Part shown: positions 16,272 through 25,873 of the stretch, piece by piece
Numbering within the stretch: position 1 is the first letter of the stretch
How the letters are laid out: each line of letters starts with the position of its first letter
Assembly: GCA_040754815.1 (NCBI GenBank)
Contig: JBFMBX010000006.1
Location: 62,001 to 126,000, forward strand
DNA length: 64,000 nt
Source of the DNA: Bellilinea sp040754815
Lineage (GTDB): Bacteria; Chloroflexota; Anaerolineae; Anaerolineales; Anaerolineaceae
Direction: 5' to 3'
The notes under the pieces: generated by a model
What the model saw: only the letters and a program-made list of their open reading frames with translations
What the model was told of the DNA's origin: nothing
The model's database searches: none
Program-made: the position numbers and the translations under genes

Positions 16272-16676
16272 TCAAGCCGCCGCCTGAGCGTTGATGCGTT
16301 CAAAGTAATTTTTGACAGTCACATCATTGTAAAAGACGAGTGCCAGAATGCCGACAATCAGCGCGATGGCATTGCCGAATAGAATGCAAAGGATTTCGAG
16401 AATGGCAATGGTTTGAGAAAACTGCACCGGCACGGGCGGATTTGCCAGAATTTTCAGCGCATACAGAACTTCAAACACGCCCAAAATGGCAGGCAGGACG
16501 GTAATCGGCGCGCAGATCAGACCGATGCCCAGTGTTCCCAGCACCGTGGCGGCGGTGATTCCCAGACCGGTGAGGATGTTGATAATGCCGCTCACCAGAG
16601 TCATGACACCCAATGTGGTGACCATACCCGGTTTAACCGTGGCGCTCGAAGAATAGAGGTTGGTGTTTTGTTCCAT
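16272..16676 (-). CDS. Small membrane protein, unknown function
   Basis: A 134-residue protein with three or four hydrophobic helices: MVTTLGVMTLVSGIINILTG, GIGLICAPITVLPAILGVF and LEILCILFGNAIALIVGILA. The C-terminus has a polar tail (FYNDVTVKNYFERINAQAAA). I do not recognise a named family. The start at 16676 is chosen because GGAGTAAAAAAG precedes it; an ATG at 16694 is in frame. It lies 123 bp upstream of the DUF4013 gene on the same strand and might share its transcript. Confidence 0.7.
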   Translation of the reverse strand: MEQNTNLYSSSATVKPGMVTTLGVMTLVSGIINILTGLGITAATVLGTLGIGLICAPITVLPAILGVFEVLYALKILANPPVPVQFSQTIAILEILCILFGNAIALIVGILALVFYNDVTVKNYFERINAQAAA

Positions 16677-16809
16677 CTTTTTTACTCCAATCATTTCATG
16701 TTGAGGGTTTTTTATAACCCTGTGTATTTATGCACAATTCATCTACGTCAGCCCAACCGAAAAGTTGCGCCCATTTTGCGGGTGAAAAGCTGGCTGGGAA
16801 ATGCCGAAT

Positions 16810-17079
16810 TCAGAAATGATCGAAGTGATCTACTTTGAGGACGAAAATGACCGCGCGGCTCTCTTTGCTATCCGCCGGCTGGGGTGGCAGGGCTGTGCGG
16901 ATTTGCTCCAGTGCCTGCTCCAACTGTTCATCTTCCACGCCGATCAGCAGGGTGGTCTTTCCACGCCGCAGAAATCCACCGGTGGAGGCAATGCCGGTTA
17001 CGCGGAAATTGTGCGAGGTAAGCGCCTGAGAGACTGCATCACTGGTTGTATCCGGGACGATGGCAAGTATGAGTTTCAT
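16810..17079 (-). CDS. Cyclic-di-AMP receptor protein (DarA/PstA-like, DUF970), short copy
   Basis: An 89-residue PII-fold protein of the cyclic-di-AMP receptor family. It begins MKLILAIVPDTTSDAVSQAL and carries the family signature STGGFLRRGKTTLLIGVED. Members bind cyclic-di-AMP and are thought to signal to other proteins; targets are mostly unknown. The ribosome site GAGGAGTTATAGCC overlaps the end of the upstream paralogue, whose stop is 2 bp away, so the two are co-translated. At 89 residues it is a little shorter than the usual ~110, with a shortened loop. Confidence 0.88.
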   Translation of the reverse strand: MKLILAIVPDTTSDAVSQALTSHNFRVTGIASTGGFLRRGKTTLLIGVEDEQLEQALEQIRTALPPQPADSKESRAVIFVLKVDHFDHF

Positions 17080-17081
17080 GG

Positions 17082-17435
17082 CTATAACTCCTCGTAATGT
17101 TCAATTTCCATTTCGAAAATGGTTGCGCCGCCAATCGTAATGGGGGTGGGGGTGGGCAACGGCAGCGGTGCACTTTCCAGCGGGACGGCGATATATTCCA
17201 CCCGCTGACGGCAGGTTTCGTGCAGAGCATCCAGCGCCTGCTGGCGGCGGCTGCTGTGCAGGGCAATCAGCAGGGTGGCGTTGCGCCGGCCAAGGAAACC
17301 GCCATAACTGGGCAGCCGTGTGACCGCGAAACCCAATTGGATGAGGGCCGTTTCGGCGTTTTCTGCGTCCTGTGCCTGCACAACAACCCACATACACAGG
17401 TCGGGAGGAAGAGGTGTTTTTTCTGTTTTTGTCAT
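17082..17435 (-). CDS. Cyclic-di-AMP receptor-like protein (DUF970), second paralogue
   Basis: A 117-residue paralogue of the preceding protein with the same core: a strand MWVVVQAQDAENAETALIQL and the signature GGFLGRRNATLLIAL. It has a Pro-rich insertion (PLPLPTPTPI) near the C-terminus that the other copy lacks. The Gly-Lys of the ligand loop is changed to Arg-Arg-Asn, so ligand preference may differ. The ATG at 17435 is preceded by AAGGAG. It lies 26 bp downstream of the large glycosidase gene and 2 bp upstream of its paralogue. Confidence 0.82.
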   Translation of the reverse strand: MTKTEKTPLPPDLCMWVVVQAQDAENAETALIQLGFAVTRLPSYGGFLGRRNATLLIALHSSRRQQALDALHETCRQRVEYIAVPLESAPLPLPTPTPITIGGATIFEMEIEHYEEL

Positions 17436-17461
17436 TCGATTGACTCCTTTCGTCCTTTGTG

Positions 17462-19852
17462 TTATGGGGTGGGCGTGGTGAAGAGAATTTCCTGCGGAGA
17501 CTGCCCTGCATAGGTGATGATTTGACCATCCGGCAGAGTAAGGCGCGTGTTGTCGGATAAAAATGTGAGGGTGATTCTCCGATATTGTACTGTAACCGGG
17601 AAAGAAAAGGGGGAGAGATGGGTGAGAATTATGCGATTTTCACTTAATAAGCGCACCCCCAACAGGCGCAAAAAGAAGAGCACCGGTGCTGCGCCGCCCA
17701 GCACATTGGCTTCCCCTGATCCCTGTCCGCTGATCGGGTGGTAGGCTGCCCGAAAAGCCTGTTCTTTTTTCAACGAGTGAATGATGGCTTTCATCCAGCC
17801 CTCGAACAAATGAACCGCCTGTGATAAATAACCATACCGAATCAGCCCTTCCCCGACCAGCACATTCCACAGCAGGATAACCGGCGGGTTTTGCCCCCCG
17901 CTTTGTTTTGATGCCGTGATGGGGTGGCTGACCAGACCGAAGGTCTGTTGAAAACGATGCGGGATGGTCTCTTTGACCAAGCGTCCGGCGCGCCGGGCTG
18001 AGGGAATGCCAGCCCATAAGGGGAGGAGCAGAGTGATATCCTCATCCATGAAATTGATGGTAGCCAGCGTTGCCCGATCACCGGGATGAAGATTGATCAC
18101 CTCAACACTTTTGAGGAACGAAAAGACCGAACGGCTGGTAAAACGCCCGCTGCCGTGCAGCCATGTAATCTGTTGCGGCGTAATTTCTTCCTCCACGGGG
18201 CTGCCGAAGCGGTCCAGCCCTTTCAGGCGCACATGGATGCGGCGGGTGAGTTCGGTTTGGGTTGCCAGATGCAGGCGTAAACGGGCCGGCGGCTGCAGTG
18301 AGCGTTTCAGGGGATACTCTCCGCGGGTATCAAAGGTCAACAGCACTTCGCCATGCCCCGAAAAATGAGTCTCAGCATCGCGGTGGGTGTAAATGCCCTC
18401 TTCCTCGTTCCAGGTTTGTTCAACCAGTGCTTTGAGGCGTTGATGTTGAGCATTGAGCCATTCTTTATCCTGTTCTTCGCCGAGCTGAGCAGCCATTTTC
18501 ATAAGACAGTCGGCTTCGTTGTATAACATGCTGGCCAGCGCCGGCGTTTCGACCAGCGAAGGCTCAATCCCCTGATTGGGTGAGTAATTGAGATCGAAGA
18601 GGGGGGCATATTCCAAGCCGGACTGGTAGGGATGTTCCCACTCGGGAAAGCCGTCCTGATCGCGATCGTGTTCCGGCAGAAACCAGGCGCGGAAGAAAGC
18701 CAGCAAGGCGGGGTAAACCCTTTTCAACCAATCAGTGTCGGGGCGGACTTGATGAACATCCCACGCCAGCTGGGCGAGGAGCGGCTGTGCCATGCGACGG
18801 GTGCGCTGCCCGGCCAGCCCCGGTTTCCAGTCTATCTGCCCGCGTACATCGGCGGTAGAGAGAAAGTTTTCCACCAGCCCGGCAATGCGCCCCGCCATAC
18901 CCGGCAGCACCACGCGGCTGAGGTACCAGCAATCCAGCGCGGTCACCCCGTTCCACAGGTTGTTGTAATCACTGCCATCGCCGCGCAGGGAGAAACCCTG
19001 ATCCGGCTGGCGGCTCAGCACGATGGAGGGGTGGGGTAAATGCGGGCTGGCCGGAAAAAAGAGCGAAGCGGCCAGCCTTTGAGAAAGCATCAAAACTGTG
19101 TCCCACTCTGGATTTGCGGTGGTGATTTCGATGCACTCACTGCGGTGAGTCAGTTCAATGCGCGCTAGGTCGGCTTCCCATGAGCGGGCGCAAATTTGAC
19201 GGGCAAGTTCGTAACTTTGGGTTGTTTCGGGCAGGGCAGCCAGCGCCCAGACGATTTGACGCATGCCGCCGGGGGAAAGGTTGATTTCTTCGGCAAGGCT
19301 GGGGTAAGGGCCGCTGCCGGCATGTAAACCGCCGGTCACAAAACAAACCGGTGCCAGTCCGTCGGTATTTCCCAAAAGGACCGGGTGAATGCCAAATTGA
19401 ACCACCTTGATGCCCTCACCCGCTTTGAGCGGTGAAAGTAAACCGCACCATTCGAAGGTGAACTTTTCACCCAGCACCGAGGCGTTATGGAAGGTGAAAC
19501 GCCCCCCAATCACCTGTGAATTGTGGACGCGGTACTCGGCAATCACATCCACCCCGCCAAAGGGTGAAAAACGCACTTCCAGGTCATTGGGAAATAAACG
19601 CGTGATGCGCGGTGGCTGAACAAAATCGGCCGGTGCGCTGATGGTTTTATCTTTGCGGATAAAACGCGGGAACAAGCGCATGGCGCGCACGCGCAAACCG
19701 AATGTCGTCCATAGAGTCAGGGCGTTCGGTTCGTTGCCGCCAAAAGAAAGCTGCCAGATATGATCGTTGAGGAAATCTGCGGCAGAAACGCGCATATCCG
19801 CGCACAGGGTCAGCATCAGTGGGTCATTCAGTCCGAGATTCCAGGTTCGCAT
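17462..19852 (-). CDS. Large six-hairpin glycosidase-like protein (GH63/MGH1-like)
   Basis: A 796-residue protein. The second half looks like an (alpha/alpha)6 toroid of the GH63/mannosylglycerate-hydrolase type, with GSDYNNLWNGVTALDCWYLSR, the acidic stretch HDRDQDGFPEWEHP and the helix LASMLYNEADCLMKMAAQLG. The first third is beta-rich. I infer hydrolysis of a glycoside; the substrate is not evident. There is no signal peptide, so it should be cytoplasmic. A -10 box (TAAAAT at 19859-19864) lies only 6 nt before the ATG, suggesting a leaderless mRNA. The two cyclic-di-AMP receptor genes follow. Confidence 0.75.
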   Translation of the reverse strand: MRTWNLGLNDPLMLTLCADMRVSAADFLNDHIWQLSFGGNEPNALTLWTTFGLRVRAMRLFPRFIRKDKTISAPADFVQPPRITRLFPNDLEVRFSPFGGVDVIAEYRVHNSQVIGGRFTFHNASVLGEKFTFEWCGLLSPLKAGEGIKVVQFGIHPVLLGNTDGLAPVCFVTGGLHAGSGPYPSLAEEINLSPGGMRQIVWALAALPETTQSYELARQICARSWEADLARIELTHRSECIEITTANPEWDTVLMLSQRLAASLFFPASPHLPHPSIVLSRQPDQGFSLRGDGSDYNNLWNGVTALDCWYLSRVVLPGMAGRIAGLVENFLSTADVRGQIDWKPGLAGQRTRRMAQPLLAQLAWDVHQVRPDTDWLKRVYPALLAFFRAWFLPEHDRDQDGFPEWEHPYQSGLEYAPLFDLNYSPNQGIEPSLVETPALASMLYNEADCLMKMAAQLGEEQDKEWLNAQHQRLKALVEQTWNEEEGIYTHRDAETHFSGHGEVLLTFDTRGEYPLKRSLQPPARLRLHLATQTELTRRIHVRLKGLDRFGSPVEEEITPQQITWLHGSGRFTSRSVFSFLKSVEVINLHPGDRATLATINFMDEDITLLLPLWAGIPSARRAGRLVKETIPHRFQQTFGLVSHPITASKQSGGQNPPVILLWNVLVGEGLIRYGYLSQAVHLFEGWMKAIIHSLKKEQAFRAAYHPISGQGSGEANVLGGAAPVLFFLRLLGVRLLSENRIILTHLSPFSFPVTVQYRRITLTFLSDNTRLTLPDGQIITYAGQSPQEILFTTPTP

Positions 19853-19858
19853 ATCTAG

Positions 19859-19864
19859 ATTTTA
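19859..19864 (-). promoter_or_regulatory. -10 box abutting the glycosidase start codon
   Basis: TAAAAT on the minus strand lies 6 nt before the ATG at 19852. No good -35 box and no Shine-Dalgarno sequence are seen. Transcription would start at or next to the start codon. Confidence 0.4.
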
Positions 19865-20042
19865 CCTGACTTGAGAGCAGTTTTCTTGTGCTAGAATGAA
19901 AATAATCCGAATGAACTTTCTGGTACAATGCTTGCAGCCTTAGCGGTGTTATCTTTAAGAGGTGTGCTGAAATCCTCTCAGCCATTTCTGAAGGATCACC
20001 GGCATGAGCCAAAATCTATGATTTTACTTTTGAAGACCGAAA

Positions 20043-23000
20043 ATGAACGAAGAACCGCGAGAACCTGAAAAAGAAGAAAAACCCACAGAAGATACCCAGC
20101 CCACCCAACCGGGAGAGCGGCTGCGCCGTTTAGTGGCTTCGGCACAGGATGGAGATACTTCGGTGCTGAGCGGGGCAACCGGCCCGCTGAAAATACCTCC
20201 CGCCCCTCAGCCGCAAGAGGGTAAAACATCGCCGGATGCAAACCGGAGTGGCTCTCCGCCAGCTGAGGAACAGCCTGCGCCGTCAGAAGAAAGTGCGGCG
20301 GCAGAGCGTCACCCCACCGGTGAACCGGAAGAAACGGCCGGCTGGTTTGGGGAGGATCTGGAACGGCTGGAAAAAGGCGAACCTGCCGCCGATACCGCCG
20401 CGGTTTCGCGCCACCCAACCGGCGTGCCGGAAGAAACCGGCGGCTGGTATGGGGAAGGGCTGGAAGAGACCCTCCCGCCACCGGAAGAAGGGATGGAACA
20501 AACCCGCCCCAGCGCGGCACCGCCTTCATCCCCTCCGCCGGATGAAGCGGCAACGCGGGTGAGCGGCGCAGGCCGCCAACCGCCCCCGCCGCCCTACGGG
20601 CGGGATAAAACCTCCCTGCCCCGCCGGGTGGAAGAGGTTGACCCCGATGCAACGCGCGTTACCCCCGCGGCCTACCAGCGTTCGGCTCCGCCTGCGCAGC
20701 GCCCGCGGACAGGGGCGCCTGCCGGCAAACCAACCGCTGCCCCCCGTGCGGCGGGCGGGACTGCCCAAAAACCGCCTGCGGCCGCCCAGCGGAGTGCGGC
20801 TGTTTCACCCGCCTCTCAGCCGGTGGCAAAAAATTGGAAAAAGCCGCTCGGCTGCCTGCTGCGGGTGCTGATCGGTTTGCTGTTTGTGGTGGTGATTGTG
20901 ATGGTGTTGATCGGCTCGTTTCTGGTGGTGCGTTACTTTTCGATTGCCGCCAGTTTGCCGAGCATCGAAGACCTGCCCGGCAAAGCCTCTCAATTCGAAA
21001 CAACCCGTCTGCTCGACCGCAACGGTAATCTGATTTACGAGATCATTGACCCCAACGCCGGACGGCGCACCTACGTGCCGCTGGAAAAAATCTCCCCTTA
21101 CCTGATTGCGGCGACGATTGCCACCGAAGATAAGGATTTTTACACCCACCCCGGCTTTGACCCGTGGGCGATAGCGCGCGCCCTGTGGCAAAACTACACC
21201 AGCGGTGAGGTGGTTTCGGGCGCTTCGACCATCACCCAGCAACTGGCGCGCGCGCTGCTGCTTGGCGATGAACGCTACGAGCAGACGGTGGATCGAAAAG
21301 CGCGCGAGATTGTGCTGGCGGCTGAAATCACACGCCGTTACAGCAAAGAAGAAATTCTGGAACTGTATCTTAACGAGAATTACTACGGTAAACTGGCCTA
21401 CGGTGTGGAGGCAGCGGCAGAAACCTACTTCAACACCACCGCCGATAAACTGACCCTTGGTCAGGCAGCGTTCCTGGCGGGCATACCTCAATCACCCGCC
21501 ATTTATGATATCGAAACCAACCGCGAGGCCACGCTCAACCGCTTTCGCACGGTGGTGGTATTAATGTATGAACTGAGCCGTGAGCGGAACTGCATTGACG
21601 TCAGCACCTCGCTGCGGCCGGTGTGTGTGGATGCTCAGGCGGCGGCCGAAGCCGTGCGGGAGATCGAAAACTACAACTTCCAGCCAGCGCGGCAGGTTTA
21701 CCGCTATCCTCACTGGGTGGATTTCATCCGCGCCCAGCTGGAGGAACGCTATGATCCGGCCACCATCTACCGCTCCGGTTTTACGGTTTACACCACCCTC
21801 GACCCGGCCTTGCAGGAAACAGCCGAGCGGCTGGTTCGAGAGCAGGTGGCTCAGCTGGCGGGCAACAACGCCACCAACGGCGCGCTGGTGGCCATCCGCC
21901 CGGCAACGGGTGAAATTCTGGCCATGGTCGGCTCGCCCGATTTTTACAACGCTGCCATTTCGGGGCAGGTCAACATGGCCCTCAGCCCGCGCCAACCCGG
22001 TTCGGCAATCAAACCGCTGACCTACGCGGCCGCTTTTGAAAAAGGATGGACGCCGGCAACATTGATCTGGGATGTGCCCAGCGAGTTTCCGCCGTCCGGC
22101 GATCCGAACGATTTGCGCGAGCCGTACCGTCCGATCAACTACGATGAGCGTTTTCACGGGCCGGTAACGGTGCGCACGGCGCTGGCCAATTCCTATAATG
22201 TGCCGGCAGTCAAGGCGTTGCAGTTTGTCGGCATCTACGATAACCCGGCCACGCCTCAGCAAGAGGGGCTGATTGCCTTTGCCCGCCGGCTGGGCATCAC
22301 CACCCTCACCCGGCCGGATTACGGCCTCTCGCTCACGCTGGGCGGCGGGGATGTATCCCTGCTGGAGTTGACCGCCGCTTACAGCGTGTTTGCTACCGGC
22401 GGCCGGTTGATACCCCCCGTTTCGATCACCAAAATTGTGGATTATCAGGGCAATACGGTGTACGAATACACACCGCCGGCCGGGGAACAGGTCATTCGCC
22501 CCGAACATGCTTATCTGATCAGTTCCATCCTCTCGGATAATGAGGCGCGGGCACCCATGTTTGGGGTTGATTCGGTGCTGAACCTCGGTTTTCCGGCAGC
22601 GGTCAAGACCGGCACGACCAACGACTTTCGCGATAACTGGACGGTGGGTTATACCCCCGATTTGGCCGTGGGCGTGTGGGTGGGGAATGCCGACTACACG
22701 CCGATGATCAACACCACCGGTCTGACCGGCGCGGCGCCGATTTGGGCGAACTTTATGCGGGTTGCCATTCAACAGATCACCGGCGGAAACCCAACGCCGT
22801 TTGCCCGCCCGGCCGGTGTGGTGGATCGGGTGATCTGCGCCATTTCCGGTACGGAGCCTTCGGAGTTTTGCCCGTTGCAGCGGAACGAAATCTTTGCCTA
22901 CGACCAGCCTCCCCTGCCCAAAGAGGAAGATTTGTGGAAAAAGGTGCGCATAGATACGTGGACGGGACTGCTGGCTTCTTCGGCCTGCGCCGATTTTGTG

Positions 23001-23612
23001 GAAGAGAAATTTGCCCTGAATGTGACCGATAAAAGCGCCATTCGCTGGATTTTGGAGACCGCGGAAGGCCAGAACTGGGCCGAACAGATGGGCTTTGAAC
23101 AGCCGATTTTCTTCACCCCGGAGCGGGAATGTACGGTCAACGACCAGCGGCCGTTGATTCTGTTTGCCGGTTTGAGCGAAAATCAGACGATTACCCGTTC
23201 GCCGCTGGAAATTTACGCGCTCATCAAAGTGCCTGAGCCGTATGAAGATTACCGTCTGGAATATGGGCTTGGGGAAGACCCCGCAGAATGGAAAGAGTTA
23301 TACCGCGGCGGAACGCAGTCCGATCAGCCGCAATTTTTGACCGATTGGGACCTGAGTGATGTGCCGGCCGGTAAAGTGACCCTGCGCATCGTGCTGAACA
23401 GCCGGAGAGATACGTACGCTATCCGCACCATCCATCTCAATATTCAGGTGCCCACCTCCACGCCCACCCCCACCTCCACCGTTACCGTCACGCCCACGGT
23501 TACCAGAACCTCTACCGTAACCGTAACGCCGACCAGCACCCTGACGCCCACCATTACGCTGACGCCTTCACCCTCTTTTACGCCGGAAGCCAGTAATACA
23601 ACTGCGCCGTAA
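20043..23612 (+). CDS. Class A penicillin-binding protein (transglycosylase/transpeptidase)
   Basis: An 1189-residue bifunctional peptidoglycan synthase. Residues 1-265 are a polar, Pro-rich cytoplasmic region containing two copies of an RHPTG-PEET-GW-GE-LE motif (starting near residues 89 and 123). A transmembrane segment follows at about 268-299. The GT51 transglycosylase has ATEDKDFYTHPGF, GASTITQQLAR and LYLNENYYGK. The transpeptidase has SAIK (active Ser), SYN and KTGT. The last ~60 residues are Thr/Pro repeats. The start is the ATG at 20043, close after a purine-rich stretch (gaagaccgaa). The gene stands alone, divergent from the glycosidase gene. Confidence 0.93.
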   Translation: MNEEPREPEKEEKPTEDTQPTQPGERLRRLVASAQDGDTSVLSGATGPLKIPPAPQPQEGKTSPDANRSGSPPAEEQPAPSEESAAAERHPTGEPEETAGWFGEDLERLEKGEPAADTAAVSRHPTGVPEETGGWYGEGLEETLPPPEEGMEQTRPSAAPPSSPPPDEAATRVSGAGRQPPPPPYGRDKTSLPRRVEEVDPDATRVTPAAYQRSAPPAQRPRTGAPAGKPTAAPRAAGGTAQKPPAAAQRSAAVSPASQPVAKNWKKPLGCLLRVLIGLLFVVVIVMVLIGSFLVVRYFSIAASLPSIEDLPGKASQFETTRLLDRNGNLIYEIIDPNAGRRTYVPLEKISPYLIAATIATEDKDFYTHPGFDPWAIARALWQNYTSGEVVSGASTITQQLARALLLGDERYEQTVDRKAREIVLAAEITRRYSKEEILELYLNENYYGKLAYGVEAAAETYFNTTADKLTLGQAAFLAGIPQSPAIYDIETNREATLNRFRTVVVLMYELSRERNCIDVSTSLRPVCVDAQAAAEAVREIENYNFQPARQVYRYPHWVDFIRAQLEERYDPATIYRSGFTVYTTLDPALQETAERLVREQVAQLAGNNATNGALVAIRPATGEILAMVGSPDFYNAAISGQVNMALSPRQPGSAIKPLTYAAAFEKGWTPATLIWDVPSEFPPSGDPNDLREPYRPINYDERFHGPVTVRTALANSYNVPAVKALQFVGIYDNPATPQQEGLIAFARRLGITTLTRPDYGLSLTLGGGDVSLLELTAAYSVFATGGRLIPPVSITKIVDYQGNTVYEYTPPAGEQVIRPEHAYLISSILSDNEARAPMFGVDSVLNLGFPAAVKTGTTNDFRDNWTVGYTPDLAVGVWVGNADYTPMINTTGLTGAAPIWANFMRVAIQQITGGNPTPFARPAGVVDRVICAISGTEPSEFCPLQRNEIFAYDQPPLPKEEDLWKKVRIDTWTGLLASSACADFVEEKFALNVTDKSAIRWILETAEGQNWAEQMGFEQPIFFTPERECTVNDQRPLILFAGLSENQTITRSPLEIYALIKVPEPYEDYRLEYGLGEDPAEWKELYRGGTQSDQPQFLTDWDLSDVPAGKVTLRIVLNSRRDTYAIRTIHLNIQVPTSTPTPTSTVTVTPTVTRTSTVTVTPTSTLTPTITLTPSPSFTPEASNTTAP

Positions 23613-23614
23613 GA

Positions 23615-25864
23615 CTAGAACATTCGCATCTGAACGGCGTCCTCCCATTGCGGGGGGTCGCCGTTCAATAATTCTTCCCATTGATTTTCAGAAAGGGCGG
23701 CATATCCGCTCAACGAACGCAGATGACGGAACTTGAGCAGCCGCCAGCCTTTTTCAATAGCGGCTTTCAGGCGGGGGTCACGCTGAAGTTTGTAACCCAG
23801 CAAAGCAGTACGGCCGCCGGGCAGCACCAGCACACAGCGCTGCGGAGGCAGAGGCTGGGGTTTCAGCACATAGGGACTGATGATGCTGCTGGCCAGAAAA
23901 TAGAAAAGATACACCCCTTCACCGCGTTCGTTTTGCCAGATGAGGGGCTGCTCACCACTCGCGCGGTAGCCCATTTTTTCACCGATGGCGCGGACGTTCT
24001 GCACGGCATCCTGCAAGTCGTTCCGCCGTTGAGCGGGTTGGTCTTCTGCGCGTAATTGCCAGACATGCTCTTCACCGCTGACCGGCTGAGCGTAAGATTC
24101 CAGCACCGCCGTCATCAGCGCATCCGAGGGCACCATCAAACCGGGAAACAGCGGATAAATGTCGGCTTCCAGTTGATACTGATGAACCTTCCTGGATTGA
24201 ACCAGCCGGCTGACAATTTCCTTTTCCAGCCGGTCGGCCAGCGGCAGGCTGGATTGGCTATCATCAGCCAGCCACCATGCACCGGTTTCTTCGGCCTGCT
24301 GGTGAGTGGCGGCCAGCCGGATGAACAGACTGCGGTTTTCCAGTACCTCGCCGATGATTGCCTGTAAGCGGGTGAGAAAATCGGGTGTGATTTCTTCCAG
24401 CCGCCGGGGCAGCAGTCCTTTTTCCAGCAAGGCGCATAAAGCGGCGGAAAACAGAGTCAGGTAGCGGGCCGGTTCGCCTCGTTCGCGCAGGTAACGGGAG
24501 AGCGCCTCTTGCAAGACGGGTTTGGGGCTGGTGTTGCTTTCGGCGGTGGGCTGTTTTTGTCCGGCCTGCCAGTGAAATTGCGCCAGTTCACTTTCTCTTT
24601 CCAGAGCAAACCCGGTCAGCGAGAAACCCGCCGTGAGCGGGCCGAGGAAAGCCGCCAGCAAAAAGCCGGGCGTGGTTTCGCTTGCTATCGTAAAGAAAGG
24701 CAGCCGGGTTTGAAGTTGTTTGGGGAGCTCACGCAAGGCACGGTGAACGGCGTGAGTCATCCAGTACCAGTCGTAACGCCGCCGTTCCAGCGCGCCGCGC
24801 AGGGGCTGAACGGCCTCTCTGCCCCACAGCCAGCCCGACCACAGCGCGCACAGCATCCAGAAAGCCTGATTTGGGCGTGGCAAAATGCTGATGAGCGCCG
24901 CCGGCTGCGCTTCGAAAGCCGTGGGCGGCAGGGAGGTGACCCGCCCGCGGAAAAGACAGATGCCCGCCTCGGAGGGGAGTTGTGGAAAAACGGTCAACGG
25001 CAGTGCCTGACCAGAACCGGCCCACAGGGCAATGGCATTTTCCAGCGCCAGCCAGAGATTGTTTTCACGGAACTGGCCGGGTACGGTCAACTGGCGCGGG
25101 CGGGGGCGGGCGGCGGGGTGCTGCCAGAGGGTATTGCCTTCATCGCAGGCTTGTATGAGCAGAGCAGTTAGCAGCCGTTTGCGGTTCTCCTCAATGGAGA
25201 GGGTTTCAACCTTGTTGATGAGGGTGGTCAGCACGTAAAGCGGGCGGGGCAGGTAGGTTTTGAGGGCTTCACTGACCTGCTCGCGCTGGGGGGATGACAT
25301 ATCGCCGAGAACACGGGAGAGCGCACGGGCGCGATGCAGGGCATCATTACGCACGAGGTTGAGTCTTTCTACATCTGCGGGGGTGATGGGACGTTCGCCT
25401 TCGTCGCCACAGTGCGGGCAGCGGTACAGGCGTGCTACGGGGCGTTCGGGGTCGCTCTGCCAGATGAAAGCCTGCGCCGTTACCATTTGACCGCAGGCGG
25501 CGCAGGGGGTCTGATAAAGGGAGAGGATGTGGCGCTCGAACCGTTCTTCCCCGCGTTTGCTGGCCGCCAGCGCGGCCAGAGCGGCCTCGAACTCACTGCG
25601 CGGCGGGGCTTCGGCCAGCACCTCCAGCATGAAGGATAAAATCGGGTTGTTGCTGGCAATCAGCACGCGGTAACCGCTGCGGGCGGCTTCCAGCGCCAGC
25701 TGCGGGTGTGAACCAATCGGGTCGAGCAGCCACGCGCCCGGCCTGATATGCTGCTTCAACCACGCTTCGATCATGCCTGCCGGCAGGCGAGGCAGGTAAC
25801 GTCCAAGCGGATAATCGGGTGGGTCGCCGCTTCCGGCAATGAAGGGTTGTGCCAGCACGTTCAT
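23615..25864 (-). CDS. Degenerate Zn-ribbon DNA methylase-like protein (COG1743-related)
   Basis: A 749-residue protein resembling the Zn-ribbon adenine-specific DNA methylases. An N-terminal SAM-motif-like segment (WLLDPIGSHPQLALEAARSGYRVLIASNNP) is followed by a Zn ribbon (CAACG and CPHCG). The catalytic DPPY motif is absent: the matching region reads ILPRPNQAFWMLCALWSGWLWG. The rest of the family-like body is retained. It is therefore probably a non-catalytic descendant with a scaffold or binding role. A -10 box (TATACT, 25874-25879) lies 9 nt before the ATG and no ribosome site is seen. It ends 2 bp from the convergent PBP gene. Confidence 0.65.
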   Translation of the reverse strand: MNVLAQPFIAGSGDPPDYPLGRYLPRLPAGMIEAWLKQHIRPGAWLLDPIGSHPQLALEAARSGYRVLIASNNPILSFMLEVLAEAPPRSEFEAALAALAASKRGEERFERHILSLYQTPCAACGQMVTAQAFIWQSDPERPVARLYRCPHCGDEGERPITPADVERLNLVRNDALHRARALSRVLGDMSSPQREQVSEALKTYLPRPLYVLTTLINKVETLSIEENRKRLLTALLIQACDEGNTLWQHPAARPRPRQLTVPGQFRENNLWLALENAIALWAGSGQALPLTVFPQLPSEAGICLFRGRVTSLPPTAFEAQPAALISILPRPNQAFWMLCALWSGWLWGREAVQPLRGALERRRYDWYWMTHAVHRALRELPKQLQTRLPFFTIASETTPGFLLAAFLGPLTAGFSLTGFALERESELAQFHWQAGQKQPTAESNTSPKPVLQEALSRYLRERGEPARYLTLFSAALCALLEKGLLPRRLEEITPDFLTRLQAIIGEVLENRSLFIRLAATHQQAEETGAWWLADDSQSSLPLADRLEKEIVSRLVQSRKVHQYQLEADIYPLFPGLMVPSDALMTAVLESYAQPVSGEEHVWQLRAEDQPAQRRNDLQDAVQNVRAIGEKMGYRASGEQPLIWQNERGEGVYLFYFLASSIISPYVLKPQPLPPQRCVLVLPGGRTALLGYKLQRDPRLKAAIEKGWRLLKFRHLRSLSGYAALSENQWEELLNGDPPQWEDAVQMRMF

Positions 25865-25873
25865 TCTGCAATC

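Noticed and set aside
21561..22772. 403-residue open frame on the minus strand inside the PBP gene
   Set aside because: It is antisense to conserved GT51 and transpeptidase motifs; the frame is open because of G+C-rich codon use and encodes no recognisable domain.
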